Shown piece by piece: positions 10,398-21,649 of a stretch of 64,000 nt of DNA; position 1 is the stretch's first letter, and each line of letters opens with the position of its first letter. The notes under the pieces are model-generated. The model was not told where the DNA came from, made no database searches, and worked only from the letters and a program-made list of their open reading frames with translations. Origin of the DNA: Candidula unifasciata (Eukaryota > Mollusca > Gastropoda > Stylommatophora > Geomitridae); assembly GCA_905116865.2 (NCBI GenBank), contig CAJHNH020001591.1, positions 779,484 through 843,483 on the forward strand, read 5' to 3'. A program made the position numbers and the translations under genes.

Positions 10398-10690
10398 TTT
10401 TTTCTTCTTCTTCGTGTTCACCAGCTGTAAACTCCGGCGGAAAGTTCTGGTTGTTCATCCACTTCTGGACCGCAGTCCTCCTATTCCAGAACCTGAGTAT
10501 TGATTGTGCATCCGTTTGACAGATCTGACTAATTTGTATGCAGACTGTTGGTTCCTTGCCTCTCAGGCAGCTACACTCCGACTTCAAGGGAAGCTCCCAA
10601 TTTGTCGACTCTTACGACATGCTTTTGGCTAGTCAGTAGGTCTATTTCTTTTTGCTCCCTATAATAGGGCCCCGGAACCCACACAGGTAT
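10398..10690 (-). repeat. Repeat A, copy 2 (SINE-like)
   Basis: Nearly full-length. On the plus strand it runs from a TTCTTCTTCTTC tract, through TTCACCAGCTGTAAACTCCG, TGCAGACTGTTGGTTCCTTG and CTCAGGCAG, to GGGCCCCGGAACCCACAC. The GAA-type tail lies at the left, so the element points to the minus strand. The copy at 40,387-40,676 has a TSD. Confidence 0.85.
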
Positions 10691-11460
10691 ATTTTTTTTA
10701 ATGTTCAAATCTTTTAGGATGTCAATATATTCAACCGAATAGGCAAATGCTATACTAATTTAATTTTAGAGTAAAATGTTCATAATTTGTTTTTTAGGTT
10801 TAATTAATTAATTTTTTTTGAACTTCCACTGATTTTACAGCGATATGATGATGATGAATACTATACTTCTCTTGCATTTCACAATAATTTTTAAATATCT
10901 CTAATTGCCCCCACATTTTTGTTTTTGATGCTAGCTATAAATGATTTCCCGATTGCATTTGGATCAGATTGATTATTTACTTGTTCTGTTTGCATCATCT
11001 TTCCGCTGTGAAAATGGGGGGGGGGGGGGGGGCGCTGACATTCCCTGTCCAATTTTATAAAGTGACTATGTGACCTCCTTTAGCCATAAGCTATTTATAT
11101 ATTCTCTTTCAAAGTATTTGTTTATATATTTCATATTATTTGAAATATATTCATTTGCCATTCAGCACATTATTATTATTAAGCTGTAAACTAGAGTTTA
11201 GCCATACTCCCTCCATCACAGTGTTTTTCTTTGTGTTGGTGCAACTGTCTCCCTCGATATCCAAAGCGGTAAAAGAGAGAGTTAAGATAAAAACCACATG
11301 TACATCATTGCCGTCAAACTAAATATCTAAAACACTGTCGTCCATAGTATTCATAGCCAACCATTTTATGTTAAACTTTTGTTCTCTTGCCAGATAAACA
11401 CCTCAGCACAGATATCAAGCCAAATATGCACAGCTTTTTGTGACAGCAACACATTTATTC
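10691..11460. other. No gene seen; AT-rich, with a G homopolymer at about 11,016-11,032
   Basis: Low-complexity AT-rich DNA upstream of the LYSET-like gene. It probably includes that gene's promoter or 5' UTR, but I cannot point to an element. The G run is prone to slippage and to assembly error. Confidence 0.5.
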
Positions 11461-11488
11461 AGCCGATGGCTCTTTGACTGACCAGAAA

Positions 11489-11715
11489 ATGAAATTTCGC
11501 CAGCGTCTGGCTTGGCTTTTGTTAACCATCTTTCTTGGATTATCGTTTGCGTTTGCCTATTATGTTTTTGAGATTAACGACCAGTTCAACCACATGGCTC
11601 TGGAGCATGTGCAGGTGCAACATGGCGGTGACACGAGAGCGGGAACTTTCTTGGAACACGTGACTCATCTGCCGTTAGCAGTTTGGCTGCTTATATTTCT
11701 TGTCCATATTTGCAG
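11489..11715 (+). CDS. LYSET: LYSET/TMEM251-like lysosomal enzyme trafficking factor, exon 1
   Basis: The ATG at 11,489 opens a frame reading MKFRQRLAW, then a first membrane helix ending FAYYVFEI, a loop with MALEHVQVQ, and a second helix LPLAVWLLIFL. From known family members, vertebrate LYSET has the same order (an NFRQR-like start, YYVFEI, LALEHIQ, a second helix ending IFLV, then CTR). LYSET is a Golgi membrane protein that keeps GlcNAc-1-phosphotransferase in place, so that lysosomal enzymes receive mannose-6-phosphate. The frame ends at a strong donor, TTTGCAG|GTAATT, at 11,715/11,716. The rest is in exon 2 at 15,810, and together the exons give about 135 residues, close to the short vertebrate form. 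A tiny upstream ORF (11,466-11,477) precedes the start. The intron is 4.1 kb and full of repeats. Confidence 0.78.
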
Positions 11716-11824
11716 GTAATTTTAAACGGAGTTTGAACCCCAATTTGATTTATGATATAGATTTATAAGGCAGGCGTAGTGGCTAGATGATTACCTGAGG
11801 GCCCAAAGTTTCCTGGATTCCAGT

Positions 11825-12050
11825 CTGCACTGACTGACTGACTTTCTACCCCACCAGGACATCACACAAGTGATAAACACCCAATGACACAAAGTGCAAC
11901 TATGTGGGGGAGGATCACCCGTGGAGAGGCCCCAGAAACCGCGTTCAGCCTTTAGGCCATATTTATGGCCAGGCTATATTGCGGCCCCCGGGCAAGAGCC
12001 AGAGTAGGGCTTCAAATAACGAAAAATTTCATCCTGAAAACGACGGAAAG
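11825..12050 (-). repeat. SINE-B, copy 1 (in the LYSET-like intron)
   Basis: Full-length by comparison with the other nine copies. The plus strand shows a GACTGACT tract, CCCCACCAGGACATCACAC, an AGAAACCGCGTTCAGC block, and CTTCAAATAACGAAAAATTT. The GTCA-type tail is at the left, so it points to the minus strand. Confidence 0.8.
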
Positions 12051-12449
12051 TCTGAAATAATAAGTCTGCATTGAGCCAGAGGATTTTTTTCGCCAACAGT
12101 GACCTGGCTGCCAGGTTGACCTGGCCTAAATTGAGTACCACGTAAAGTCCTGGCAAGTAAAGGTTGCCGGGTTATTCTTAACCACATTACCCACTGAGTG
12201 GGTTTACCTAGTACACCCAAGGGTGAGGAAAGGGGTCCTTTACTTATAGATTTATTATGTACAAAATAGTCTGTCAAAAGTGAACAGGTAAATAACCCTT
12301 TCACACTAGTAGCCCTTTCAGACATGTGATTCTAGACTCATATTTAAATAGGCTAGTTGTTTTTCCATGATGCCGACTGCTTTGACTTCTTTGTCCTTGG
12401 GGAAATTTATGATACCTATTTTAGATGACACCCAACTAGGCTACACTGT

Positions 12450-12743
12450 CTTCTTCTTCTCCGCGTTCACCGGCTGTTCATTTCAGGATGAAAGTTCTGG
12501 TTGTTTGTCCACTTCTGGATTTTAGTCTTGTTCTAGAACTTCAGTTTTGTGTTCACATCCGTTTAAATGATCTTGCTTATTTGCATGCAGACTGTTGGTT
12601 TCTTGTCTCTCAGGCAGATGCACTCCGGCTTTGAAGAAAACCCCTAGTTAGTCGACTCTTTCCACTTGCTTGTTAGGGACGCAGCGAGTATGTTCTCCTC
12701 CCCCCTCCCACCACCCACGGTGGGACCCCAGAACCCACACAGG
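12450..12743 (-). repeat. Repeat A, copy 3
   Basis: It has the family start near a TTCTTCTTCT tract, the CTCAGGCAGATGCACTCC block, and ends in CCCAGAACCCACACAGGG. The 24-bp array begins immediately after this end. Confidence 0.85.
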
Positions 12744-13636
12744 GACTGTAAGGTCTTATGTCTCTACAACTGTAAGGTCTTATGTCTCTACAACTGTAAG
12801 GTCTTATGTCTCTACAACTGTAAGGTCTTATGTCTCTACAACTGTAAGGTCTTATGTCTCTACAACTGTAAGGTCTTATGTCTCTACAACTGTAAGGTCT
12901 TATGTCTCTACAACTGTAAGGTCTTATGTCTCTACAACTGTAAGGTCTTATGTCTCTACAACTGTAAGGTCTTATGTCTCTACAACTGTAAGGTCTTATG
13001 TCTCTACAACTGTAAGGTCTTATGTCTCTACAACTGTAAGGTCTTATGTCTCTACAACTGTAAGGTCTTATGTCTCTACAACTTTAAGGTCTTATGTCTC
13101 TACAACTGTAAGGTCTTATGTCTCTACAACTGTAAGGTCTTATGTCTCTACAACTGTAAGGTCTTATGTCTCTACAACTGTAAGGTCTTATGTCTCTACA
13201 ACTGTAAGGTCTTATGTCTCTACAACTGTAAGGTCTTATGTCTCTACAACTGTAAGGTCTTATGTCTCTACAACTGTAAGGTCTTATGTCTCTACAACTG
13301 TAAGGTCTTATGTCTCTCTACAACTGTAAGGTCTTATGTCTCTACAACTGTAAGGTCTTATGTCTCTACAACTGTAAGGTCTTATGTCTCTACAACTGTA
13401 AGGTCTTATGTCTCTACAACTGTAAGGTCTTATGTCTCTACAACTGTAAGGTCTTATGTCTCTACAACTGTAAGGTCTTATGTCTCTACAACTGTAAGGT
13501 CTTATGTCTCTACAACTGTAAGGTCTTATGTCTCTACAACTGTAAGGTCTTATGTCTCTACAACTGTAAGGTCTTATGTCTCTACAACTGTAAGGTCTTA
13601 TGTCTCTACAACTGTAAGGTCTTATGTCTCTACATT
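12744..13636 (+). repeat. 24-bp minisatellite, about 37 copies
   Basis: The unit is ACTGTAAGGTCTTATGTCTC plus TACA, 24 bp long, and nearly every copy is identical. One unit has a T for G near 13,084 and one has an extra CT near 13,317. Because 24 is divisible by three, long repetitive frames exist on both strands; they look like artefacts. It lies in the LYSET-like intron, directly at the end of a repeat A copy. Confidence 0.98.
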
Positions 13637-13799
13637 TTGTTGAGGAGTACAAGTCTGTGGATATACAGCTCACATTTCCTGAAGAAAGCCACAGTCAGAC
13701 ATAGAGGTTCTGAAGAATAAAAAGAGAATTGCTGGAGGTCACACACACCAAAAAAGATACAAATAAAATACTTCAGAAATTTTAAAAGCAACTAAAACA

Positions 13800-13978
13800 T
13801 ATATATTAAAGGGAAAAGTTGAATGCAAGCGAGCGAATGGTAGACATTGATACAAGCGGGAGGATATTATAAAGAGATGGTTGTATCTTAGCAGTCTTAG
13901 AGTGTGCAAACCAGGATAAGATCCAGTAATGGAGATCCATTGCAGTCAACTTTCATTGTGGAGAGGGCACATCTGTTC
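13800..13978 (+). mobile_element. 3' end of an RTE-like LINE (relative of 6,447-6,665)
   Basis: It shares the GATCCATTGCAGTCAACTTT block, ACAAGCGGGAGGATATTAT and TCATTGTGGAGAGGGCAC with the 6,447-6,665 copy. The coding frame is broken. Confidence 0.7.
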
Positions 13979-14027
13979 TCCCTGCCAGTAGGTTTTCAGA
14001 TGAGAGGGCCATGAGCCTCTACTAGAG

Positions 14028-14955
14028 CTGTGGTGTAATGCCTGTCCTCCATCATTACATACGGCTTGGTCTCTACCAGAAGGCCAACTGGCCATACCTG
14101 GTGGTGTAACGCCTGTCCTCCACCCTTCCATACGGCTTGGTCTCTACCGGAAGGCCAACTGGCCATACCTGGTGGTGTAACGCCTGTCCTCCAGCATTCC
14201 ATACAGCTTGGTCTCTACCGGAAGACCAACTGGCCATACCTGGTGGTGTAACGTCTGTCCTGCACCATTCCATACAGCTTGGTCTCTACCGGAAGGCCAA
14301 CTGGCCATACCTGGTGGTGTAACGCCTGTCCTCCACCGTTCCATACGGCTTGGTCTCTACCGGAAGGCCAACTGGCCATACCTGGTGGTGTAACGCCTGT
14401 CCTCCACCGTTCCATACGGCTTGGTCTCATCCGGAAGGCCAACAGGCCATACCTGGTGGTGTAACGCCTGATTTCCACCGTTCCATACAGCTTGGTCTCT
14501 ACCGGAAGGCCAACTGGCCATACCTGGTGGTGTAACGCCTGTCCTGCACCATTCCATACAGCTTGGTCTCTACCGAAAGGCCAACTGGCCATACCTGGTG
14601 GTGTAACGCCTGTCCTGCACCATTCCATACAGCTTGGTCTCTACCGGAAGGCCAACTGGCCATACCTGGTGGTGTAACGCCTGTCCTCCACCCTTCCATA
14701 CGGCTTGGTCTCATCCGAAAGGCCAACAGGCCATACCTGGTGGTGTAACGCCTGATTTCCACCGTTCCATACAGCTTGGTCTCACCTGGAAGGCTAACTG
14801 GCCATACCTGGTGGTGTAACACCTGTCCTCCATCCTTCCATACGGCTTGGTCTCTACCAGAAGGCCAACTAGCCATACCTGGTGGTATAACACCTGTCCT
14901 CCACCGTTCCATACGGCTTGGTCTCTACCAGAAGGCCAACTAGCCATACCTAGCA
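14028..14955 (+). repeat. 71-bp satellite, about 13 copies
   Basis: Units repeat every 71 bases (for example starts at 14,066, 14,137, 14,208, 14,279 and 14,350). A core reads GGCCAACTGGCCATACCTGG and includes a short palindrome, GGCCAACTGGCC. Copies differ by several substitutions, so this array is older than the 24-bp one beside it. No protein is implied. Confidence 0.97.
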
Positions 14956-15284
14956 TCTTGCATAAAGAGAGCATGTCTGAAGCACATGTTCTCTACTTTT
15001 TGACAGCTGTCCACTTTGACAAAGTTCTGATTTCCCAGTCTTGTATGTCTAGTACATACGGCAGAAAACTCTCTCGTGTCTGATTGATTGATGAATTCAT
15101 TAGAAGATTTAAAATTGATGGAAAAGATCTCAGAATAAATTTTGCCAAATATTCAGTGCAAACAGAAATTATAGTGTGAAACAAAGTTTAAAAGACTTAA
15201 CAGATAACATATTGAATCAGACAAGGATATGTTTTTTCACCAGTTTGCTTCTCTCTGTTTAGCCAGACAATAGTAAAGGTGGTT

Positions 15285-15475
15285 AACAATAGACCAGGAA
15301 CATGAGCTAGAGGTTATAATGTAAACAGTTTATGTTATGCAGATGACACACTAGTGACAGCTGCTAACACACAGGGTCTGCAACAGCTGTTGGATGACAT
15401 TGTGTTGTTAGATGGAAGAAGTGTAATAGATGTTGATAGCAAAATAACCCTAGCAACTGCAGCATATTGTAAAGG
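15285..15475 (+). pseudogene. Reverse transcriptase palm fragment (RTE-like LINE)
   Basis: The frame reads VNSLCYADDTLVTAANTQG, then LQQLLDDIVLLDG. YADD is RT motif C and the following helix is typical of RTE-like elements. Only this small part is recognisable. Confidence 0.7.
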
Positions 15476-15611
15476 TCGACTTATTCTGATTTTGCTAAAC
15501 TAAGATTGTTGAGTCAGAAGGTGCAGATATCGCAGCCTAGCTTGTAAATCACAACACAGTGTGCTCTGCCCATTTAACATTTTCAGTCCCAAGCAATGGC
15601 AGGTGTGTGAA

Positions 15612-15800
15612 AAGATCCTTTACTTTGTTCTTCCCGGGTGTTAAAAAAGATCCTTTACTTACTTTATTTTGTTCTCCCCGGTGTTAAAAAGATCCTTTAC
15701 TTACTTTACTTTGTTCTCCCCGGAGTTAAAAAGATCCTTTACTTACTTTACTTTGTTCTTCACTGGTGTTAAAAAAGATCCTTTACTTACTTTACTTTGT
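15612..15800 (+). repeat. ~42-bp tandem repeat abutting LYSET-like exon 2
   Basis: Four to five imperfect units contain TTAAAAAGATCCTTTACTT and TTTGTTCTCCCCGG. The last unit runs directly into the exon 2 acceptor (TTTGTTCTCCCAAG|GTG), so the acceptor region looks like part of the array. Confidence 0.85.
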
Positions 15801-15809
15801 TCTCCCAAG

Positions 15810-15989
15810 GTGTTTGGTTTGCTGCTGGCCTGCACCAGACCCGAGCCCCGCCTTAGCCTCGCCTACATATGGCCAGGTACTCTGTTTGTCAAATCCAGAA
15901 AACTTCTGCGACGATACCAACCTCACGATGGAAAAGCAATTAACTCAAGAGTCGTGTTCAATGGTCATGTGGTCGTTTTCGATGCATGA
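15810..15989 (+). CDS. LYSET: LYSET/TMEM251-like, exon 2 (terminal exon)
   Basis: The frame reads VFGLLLACTRPEPRLSLAYI and continues to a stop at 15,987-15,989. CTRPEP matches the conserved CTRxDP that follows the second membrane helix in vertebrate LYSET, and the spacing from exon 1 (FLVHICR to CTR) matches exactly if both exons are read in their own frames. However, exon 1 ends after two bases of a codon, and the visible acceptor AG at 15,808-15,809 leaves the join one base out of frame. An AG one base earlier would restore it. This could be an assembly error, a non-canonical acceptor or a disabling change. The last residues (HVVVFDA) sit where vertebrates have a short C-terminal tail. Confidence 0.68.
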   Translation: MFGLLLACTRPEPRLSLAYIWPGTLFVKSRKLLRRYQPHDGKAINSRVVFNGHVVVFDA

Positions 15990-17100
15990 AATGCTCTGTT
16001 CATTGTATATAAATGAAGATTTTTTTTAAATGCTACCACTGTGCCATTATATTAATATGTCTGTCTAAATGTCTAACTGGACAGTGTATTTGTTACCTGA
16101 TATACAAGGCAATGAGACTTTATTTCTGTCAAATCCTATGATAGAAGATTACAATATCTTTTTATGTTTTATTTTAGGATAGTATTGCAGCATTTTAAGG
16201 TCTTTTTTAATCTAATCCTAGGATAGAAGTACAAGATTATTTGTCAAATACTGGGAAAGAAGTACAGGATTACAATGTATCATTTTTAGTCTACTCCTAG
16301 GATAGAAGTACAAGATTACAAGCACTTATTTTCTTTCTATAGTATAGACTGCAAGATCTTATTTTTCTCCACAATATAATATATAAATGATGTACACCCT
16401 AGCTCATGTTTTGATAAGAAACTTTTAAATACCAGATCGCATAGTTTGGCATTGTAGTGTCGAATATCATTAATATTAGAAATGACTGACAGTGTATGAG
16501 AGAGAGCTGTAGACAGACGTGATTACTGACAGCACACTGAGTAGTTAGGTATAGTTTCCAGTCTTTTGCTAGTTGCGTAGATTGCGGTAACCTCTCCTAA
16601 ACTCTCAAGCTGATACATTCTGACTGATCGATTACAGCTGGGGAAGGAGGAAGAAAAGAGGACACACAAGACATGTATGTCCTTCTGTTTCTCTACTTTT
16701 TCTATGAATTCTATTCAATTCAATTCTATTCTATTCGTTATATACTGTTTCTATGACCTCAGAGGTTCTCCACCTGTTCATTTCTGAAATTTTAGAAGTA
16801 GCATAGAGGAAATTTAGATGCAAATAAACGTTTACATAAAATAGCACACATAGTTTGACCAACAGGGACTCAGCAGACAGAAGGTGCTCACTGGCACACA
16901 TGCTGTACATTCTGGAGATGATTGTGCCAACTGTAGCTTTGCTGAACTCAGTCCCTGTTCTGCCTGTCGTGTCCACTGTAAAAGGATGTTCCGATCTATT
17001 TAAGCACCATTGTGTAAATGAGACTTCAGTTGTTGCATTTTCATGACATTTGCTCCTGTGACGATTTTCAAACCAGCGTAACTTTCTATTTGCTGTTTTC
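15990..17100. other. No gene seen; probable 3' UTR and spacer, with a TTCTA-type microsatellite at ~16,705-16,738
   Basis: The first part may be the 3' UTR of the LYSET-like gene. Between about 16,190 and 16,350 a loose tandem motif, CCTAGGATAGAAGTACA, recurs. A 123-codon minus-strand frame at 16,731-17,102 shows no recognisable domain. Confidence 0.5.
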
Positions 17101-17339
17101 ATAAACTTTCACTCTGTGATATTTTAACTATCATTAACTTCTGCTCTGTAGTATATCAACTGTCCACCCGCTTTGGTTCTGTTCCATTCTGTCATCAGCT
17201 TTGTGAAATTTTATCACTAACCTCTTCTCTGTTCTGTTTTAACGATCACCAGCTTCCATTTTACTTTTCTCACTATCTGCCAACTTCCGCTCTATACAAT
17301 TTTAACAAATCATCAGTTTCCACTCTCTACAATTTTAAA

Positions 17340-17680
17340 ATTATTACAAACTTTCTCTGTGTGGTATTTTAACTATCTTACGCTCTGTGCTATTTTTAAC
17401 TATTGCCTTCTCTTTACTATATTAACTATTACCCGCTCTGTGCTATTTTTAACTATCGTCCTCTCTTTACTATATTGCTATATTAACTATTACCTGCTCT
17501 GTGCTATTTTTAACTATCTCTTTCTCTTTATTATATTAACTATTACCCGCTCTGTGCTTTTTAAAACTATCGCTTTCTCTTTACTATATTAACTATTACC
17601 CGTTTTGTGCTATTCTAAACTATTACCCTCTCTTTACTAAATTAACTATCACCTGCCCTGTCTATTTTTAGAGGTCTATT
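17340..17680 (+). repeat. Degenerate tandem repeat, unit about 60-65 bp
   Basis: Blocks of CTCTGTGCTATTTTTAACTA and TCTTTACTATATTAACTATT alternate about five times. A looser version extends left to about 17,110. Confidence 0.8.
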
Positions 17681-18860
17681 CTTTGTTCTTAACAATTGGG
17701 GCCCTGAAACCCATGTGGATACTATATAGTTGTCACTAATCACTGTCATTTTGCATCTGAACCTTTCTCTCACCTTTTCTCTGATATGTATGACTTGTAC
17801 TTCTTTGAGTGCTGGCCAGTACCTGTGAATTGTTTTCTTATACTTTGATGTACATAGCTAAGTTTTCTGTTCTCTATGGTTGTGGAACGACAAAGGTAGA
17901 AAACATCTGAAATGAAATGTTTTTGTACATTAAATTGTAAATATACCACAAGTGTTTAATTATTTGGACCACATGTCTCTAGTATTGCTTGTGTTTTCGT
18001 ATGTTCCTGTTTCCTATGAAACAGAAAACATATGAGTCAGAAATGACGGGGGTCTCAGTGGTAAAGGGGTCAAGCCGTTTGCCTCTCGCTCTGAACATCT
18101 TGGTTTTATTTCCTGGCTGTGTTATTCAGTTCACAAGTGCAATTTTTACAGTGATCCCTGGGGATTCTCCCTGGAGCTGCAGAATTCGTGCTTTATGTGA
18201 TACTCTTGGCAGGCAGCTAGCCCAGCTTGGCCGAGAGGGACCAAGATGTATGAGATAAAACCCAGTGTAGTGACATTGATCCTCTTGACTTTTAGCTTGT
18301 ATAGGTCAGAATGAAAGATGATATAAAGAGTGTGCCTCTTTTTATGTCTTCTATATCCAGATGGAGCATGGGCCCTCTGCCAACTCTTGCCACTGTAGAC
18401 TTGTTCATAGTTTGTTGCGGCCAAAGTTTTTTTTTTTTTTAAAATTAATTTTATAATTGGGGTAACCTATGTCAAGACGAACCTAACCATTAGCTGTCTT
18501 TTAGGACATGTTTAAAGGGTTAGTGTTACTGCTTTTTTTTGTTGTTGCTTTCCCTTAGAGTCGTGGCAATACATAGGCAAAAGGGTGTGCTAGTGTAAAA
18601 AGTGGTTCCGTGGAGTAAGCAAAAATCATAACAAAACAACCACATGTTTGAATGAGTAAAGAAATAAGAGAACTGTCTGGGCAACCGTTAGTATCACCTT
18701 TTATAAGACAGAGAAGATGGCGCTACATTGAAACACATCACAGGAGACGAACAGAGAATCACTACACAGGCACTGAGATGGGAAATAGAGGGATTGAGGA
18801 CATTCCAGAGAAATCCTGGAGCGAATGTTGAGGAGAAAAGGCAAAGCTGGTGGACTGGAT
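17681..18860. other. No gene seen; small repeat A remnant at 17,695-17,722
   Basis: A GGGGCCCTGAAACCCATGTG remnant marks the end of a repeat A copy. A possible SINE-like piece with a GGTCTCAGTGGTAAAGGGG start lies at 18,050-18,290, but its internal promoter boxes are not convincing. Confidence 0.4.
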
Positions 18861-18867
18861 TTCATGG

Positions 18868-19985
18868 TTGGTGCACTTTTATGGGCACATGTATGTGATA
18901 TATGGTTGGTGCACTTTTATGGGAATGTGAATTTTATGTATGGTTGGTGCACTTTTATGTGAAATGAATTTGATGTATTATGGTCTTCTTCTTCTTCTTC
19001 TTCACTTCCTCTTTTACCGCTGTGGGTGTCGAGGGAAATATAAGGTTCTGTTTCTAGCTCTTCTGGCTGCCTCCACCATAGGCACATCGTGCTGTTGTAG
19101 AGTTTCTCTGATGTTATCCTTCCATCTTGTTCTTGGTCTACCCCGTGCTCTACGTCCTTCTTCTCTTTCCATGTATGCTTTGTATGGTATGGTATTATGG
19201 TTGGTGCACTTTTATGTGAAAATGAATTTGATGTATTATGGTTGGTGCACTTTTATGTGAAAATGAATTTGATATATTATGGTTGGTGCACTTTTATGTG
19301 AAAAGGAATTTGATGTATGGTTGGTGCACTTTTATGTGAAAATGAATTTGATGTATTATGGTTGGTGCACTTTTATGTGAAAATAAATTTGATGTATGGT
19401 TGGTGCACTTTTATGGGAAAGTGAATTTGATGTATGGTTGGTGCACTTTTATGTGAAAGTGAATTTGATGTATGGTGTGTGCACTTTTATGTGAAAATGA
19501 ATTTGATGTATTATGGTTGGTGCACTTGTATGTGAAAAGAATTTGATATATTTTTGGTGCACTTTTATGTAAAAATGAATTTGATATATGGTTAATGTAC
19601 TTTTATGTGAAAATGAATTTGATGTATGGTTGGTGTACTTTTATGTGAAAATCAATTTGATGTATTATGGTTAGTGCACTTTTATGTGAAAATGAATTTG
19701 ATGTTTGGTTTGTGCACTTTCATGGGCAATTGTAGTTTATGGTTAATGAAATGAGTGAAGTGAATTTAATTTGATGTATGATTGGTGCACTTTTATAGAA
19801 AATTGTGGTGATGTTCCTGGTTAGTGCACTTTTAAGGAAGACAGATTGTACGGTGTATGGTTGAATAATTTTTATGGAATACTTTAATGTCATATATCTG
19901 GTTGTTAAATTGTTAGAAAATGCAGCTGATATGTCTAGTTAGTGTATTATCATAAAATGAGTTTGATGTGTTTCGGTGATGCACT
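18868..19985 (+). repeat. ~38-41-bp tandem array interrupted by a LINE fragment
   Basis: The unit contains ATGGTTGGTGCACTTTTATG, then TGAAAATGAATTTGATGTAT. More than 20 imperfect copies are present, and copies near the right end are more diverged. A LINE 3' end is inserted at 18,984-19,191. Confidence 0.95.
18984..19191 (-). mobile_element. LINE 3' end inserted in the tandem array, 9-bp TSD
   Basis: This 208-bp segment is almost identical to 31,660-31,860, the 3' end of the LINE at 31,657-33,254, and includes a left-hand TTCTTC tail. It is flanked by GTATTATGG at 18,975-18,983 and 19,192-19,200. The near identity implies a recent insertion. Confidence 0.88.
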
Positions 19986-20044
19986 TTAAACAATTATCCA
20001 TCCTCTTGACCTATGAGGTTGCCAGGGACCTGAGGAGTGCTTGG

Positions 20045-20297
20045 ACTTCTTCATCTTCACCGGCTGTAAACTCATGCAGAAAGTTCTGGTTGTTCATCCA
20101 CCTCTGGACTTTAGCCTTGATCAAGAAAACTGAGTGTTACATGTAAATTCATAAATTCATTTACCACGTCTGGCTTATTTGTATGCAGACTGTTGGTTTC
20201 TTGCCAATCAGGCAGATGCAGATGTCCCCCAATTAGTCGACTCCAACAACATGCTTGTTTTCCCCACAATGGAGCCCCGGAACCCACACAGGGGGTG
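20045..20297 (-). repeat. Repeat A, copy 4
   Basis: It runs from TTCACCGGCTGTAAACTC to GCCCCGGAACCCACACAGGG. A short unrelated stretch with TAAATTCATAAATTCATT interrupts the middle. Confidence 0.8.
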
Positions 20298-20324
20298 CAA
20301 AGACAATTCTGTGTAGATGTAAAG

Positions 20325-20640
20325 TACTTACTCATTTATTTACTTAGTCGCTCCTCTTCAACCTTGTGGGGTGTAGAGGTTTGCCAGAAAGATCACCAGA
20401 CTTTTCTATCAGCAGTTTTCTTTTTGGTTTTGTTCAATTCCAGCCATAGTGGCTAATTCTCTCCCATTCTGCATTCTTGTCCAAACCATCATTACTATGA
20501 CTGATCCACTCGAGTTTGTAAGGCCTGTGTTTCAAGATGCTGATAAATTTTCTGATTGCGACCTTTGTCACTTGTAGATGAAAACAGCCTTTAAACACTG
20601 GCGGTGTATCATCGGTAGAGCACATGATGGTTGTGATGAC
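20325..20640 (-). mobile_element. 3' end of a LINE
   Basis: Minus-strand frames resemble the end of a LINE polyprotein (KKKTADRKVW followed by FWQTSTPHKVEEE). Another LINE-type 3' tail with a CTCCATTGGGAGAAAAAAGG block follows at 20,650-20,700 on the plus strand. Both are decayed. Confidence 0.5.
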
Positions 20641-20699
20641 CTAAACTGGTTAAGTGCCTAAACTCCATTGGGAGAAAAAAGGCAGCAGCAGAAGAAGAA

Positions 20700-21130
20700 G
20701 AAAACATAGAGAGTGACCCTTTCAACAATTGTGGGTATCAGATTCAGTATGTTGATGTCCTCCCCCTGTGGATTGCAGGGCCCCATTTTTGGAAGAGGGA
20801 AGAAAAGGAATAGACCCTCTGCCCCCCTCTAACAAGCATACAGTAATAGGGGGCTAATTTTTTTCAATCCCACAAAGTCCTGGCTTATGTTTGAGGGAGT
20901 TACGAATGGCAATACCATACTCGTGGTTATACTACTTCCAGAGGGGCTAAATATATAATCCTTGCAGGGCACAAATATGTTGTCAGAGTGATCTGTTGCC
21001 TCAGGTGCCAGTATACATGTGCACATGGCTGATTTGCCAATCTTAAATTGTGTGTACATGTGGCTGCAAAGTCGATTGGACCCTGTTCTAAGGCGTAGAA
21101 TAATGACTTGCTCTGGTCTGACCTAAATAT
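20700..21130. other. No gene seen
   Basis: No convincing frame or repeat. Confidence 0.45.
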
Positions 21131-21132
21131 GG

Positions 21133-21640
21133 TTATCGTCTTGTGCCAGTTTTTAGTGGCTTTCTGATGGATTTGATTATTCTCTTCTTCTGTTGATAAG
21201 AGACTGATATGCCAGGTTGTTCTTCAGTTGCACCTTTTTTAGCTAGTTTATCAGCTCTTTCATTTCCGGGAACTCTACAATTGGACGGTATCCATTGCAT
21301 AGCTATCTTACACTGGTTGCCTAGTTCATATACTAGGTAATTTTCCAGACTATAGTACCTGAAGCACCACAGTTGCATCTGTCAGGAATATCACTGGTTG
21401 TGAAATATAGCCAGTATTTAGTAGTTTCTCTGCTGCTATCTCGACGGTTTGAACTTCTGAATCACAGTTGTGACGGTGCTTTCCTGTTGGAAAGTCGCTC
21501 ACTAAACATACAATGTAGAAACATAACATGTCTTTGTTGTCTGTTATTGGCTCATAGAATGAGTACCATTTCGCCAACTTCTTTGAACTGGCCATTCTGT
21601 TGGATGGTTCTGATATGCCCTGATAAGGCAATAAGATATA
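21133..21640 (-). pseudogene. RNase H fragment of a non-LTR retrotransposon
   Basis: The minus strand reads VIFLTDATVVLQVL upstream and IAMQWIPSNCRVPGNERADK downstream, in two frames. TD and GNERAD are the second and last RNase H aspartate motifs. The family differs from NLR-1. Confidence 0.8.
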
Positions 21641-21649
21641 GTGCTTGAT

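Noticed and set aside
12744..13636. CRISPR-like regular direct repeats
   Set aside because: Units are contiguous with no spacers, and the genome is eukaryotic; it is a minisatellite.
12666..13720. Very long repetitive reading frames on both strands (up to 325 codons)
   Set aside because: They are produced by a 24-bp tandem array whose length is divisible by three; all frames repeat an 8-residue unit and none has domain features.
13946..14974. Many overlapping 60-137-codon frames
   Set aside because: All arise from the 71-bp satellite.
16731..17102. 123-codon minus-strand frame
   Set aside because: No recognisable motif, no splice or promoter support, ordinary AT-rich surroundings.
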